From: an uncultured Woeseiaceae bacterium
Lineage (GTDB): Bacteria; Pseudomonadota; Gammaproteobacteria; Woeseiales; Woeseiaceae
NCBI GenBank assembly: GCA_947259435.1
Contig: CAMYMP010000213.1
Span: 1-5,777 of the forward strand
Direction: 5' to 3'
Length of the DNA stretch: 5,777 nt
Position 1 is the stretch's first letter. Each line of letters begins with the position of its first letter. The notes beneath the pieces were generated by a model. It was given only the letters and a program-made list of their open reading frames with translations, did no database searches and was not told the origin of the DNA. Positions 5,417 through 5,777 of this stretch are shown here, in pieces. The position numbers and the translations under genes were made by a program.

Positions 5417-5777
5417 CGACAACGGGCGGCATGCATTGGTCCTCGAAGTTCACCTTCATCATGGCTGCGGTCGGCTGCGCCGTAGGACTCGGCAATATCT
5501 GGCTGTTCCCGTACACGGCCGGAGTCAGCGGCGGCGGTGCGTTCGTCCTGATCTATCTCGCTGCTGTTGTCGTTCTTGCCCTGCCGGTGTTGATGGCGGA
5601 ACTCCTGATCGGCCGGCGCGGCGCCGCGGGGCCGCCGGCGGCAATTGCGGCCGTGGCCAAAGAGTCCGGACACTCAGGAAACTGGCGCTGGATGGGCGTG
5701 GTGCTCGGCGGTGGTGGCGCCATCATTGCGCTCGCGTTTTATGGCGTTGTTGGCGGCTGGACGATGGCTTATGCCTA
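5413..5777 (+). CDS. Sodium-dependent transporter of the neurotransmitter:sodium symporter (SNF) family, 3' end cut by window edge
   Basis: Inner-membrane Na+-coupled amino-acid-type symporter with the LeuT fold; 121 residues are visible. Residues 9-37 carry the hallmark first segment (WSSKFTFIMAAVGCAVGLGN, then IWLFPY). G21, A23, V24 and N28 align with LeuT Na+-site residues G20, A22, V23 and N27. Then GGGAFVLIYLAAVVVLALPVLMAELLIGRRG (about 40-69) is TM2 with the following conserved turn, and the segment from ~94 to 120 is the start of TM3. L31 replaces the arginine or lysine normally following NIW in this motif (LeuT R30). It lies 12 nt after the original kynU stop, so it is probably in one operon. 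Tryptophan, kynurenine or a related aromatic amino acid is a reasonable inferred substrate, but nothing visible fixes it. Confidence 0.9.
   Translation, partial: MTTTGGMHWSSKFTFIMAAVGCAVGLGNIWLFPYTAGVSGGGAFVLIYLAAVVVLALPVLMAELLIGRRGAAGPPAAIAAVAKESGHSGNWRWMGVVLGGGGAIIALAFYGVVGGWTMAYA

Noticed and set aside
5038..5673. 211-residue open frame on the - strand under kynU and the transporter start
   Set aside because: It lies antisense to two recognised genes and has low-complexity charged composition with no domain pattern.
1..5777. tRNA or rRNA genes, CRISPR repeats, insertion sequences, attachment sites or strong rho-independent terminators
   Set aside because: Reading both strands I found no structures or repeats of these kinds; almost every base is assigned to a protein gene.

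Overview
The window is a compact, high-GC, fully coding stretch of a bacterial chromosome, most likely from a pseudomonadotal (proteobacterial) organism. I base this on gene order, codon bias and protein similarity recalled from memory; I cannot name a genus. It carries part of the aerobic L-tryptophan/kynurenine degradation route that runs through 3-hydroxyanthranilate and 2-aminomuconate. This pathway is known from 2-nitrobenzoate-degrading pseudomonads (nba genes) and from other proteobacterial kynurenine clusters.

Layout. A Nudix-type (NrtR-like) transcriptional regulator enters from the left edge on the + strand and ends at 811. Facing it on the - strand is a four-gene operon, read right to left: 2-aminomuconic semialdehyde dehydrogenase (4189-2732), RidA-fold 2-aminomuconate deaminase (2735-2298), 3-hydroxyanthranilate 3,4-dioxygenase (2301-1732) and ACMS decarboxylase (1735-782). 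All three internal junctions are 4-bp ATGA overlaps, and the last gene overlaps the regulator's 3' end by 30 bp tail to tail. A 54-bp divergent region (4190-4243) with a 14-bp GC-rich palindrome separates this operon from kynureninase (kynU, from 4244) on the + strand. An SNF-family sodium-dependent transporter follows (5413 to the right edge).

How the genes fit together. The transporter may import tryptophan or a kynurenine. KynU would release alanine and 3-hydroxyanthranilate, the dioxygenase opens the ring to ACMS, the decarboxylase gives 2-aminomuconic semialdehyde, the dehydrogenase oxidises it to 2-aminomuconate, and the deaminase yields 4-oxalocrotonate and ammonia. The early genes (tryptophan dioxygenase, formamidase, kynurenine monooxygenase) and the late 4-oxalocrotonate genes are not in the window.

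The most notable observations are two internal deletions in an otherwise intact pathway. kynU lacks about 85 nt near its 3' end and is thrown out of frame, so the true C-terminus, including the substrate-binding Arg, survives only in another frame. The ACMS decarboxylase lacks about 20 residues in frame. KynU also has unusual residues at a known specificity position (Trp64 equivalent is Met) and at a PLP-site position (Asp132 equivalent is Asn). The transporter has Leu where the family gate Arg usually sits. I do not see a wholly new system. The novelty lies in these departures and in the regulator/transporter context.
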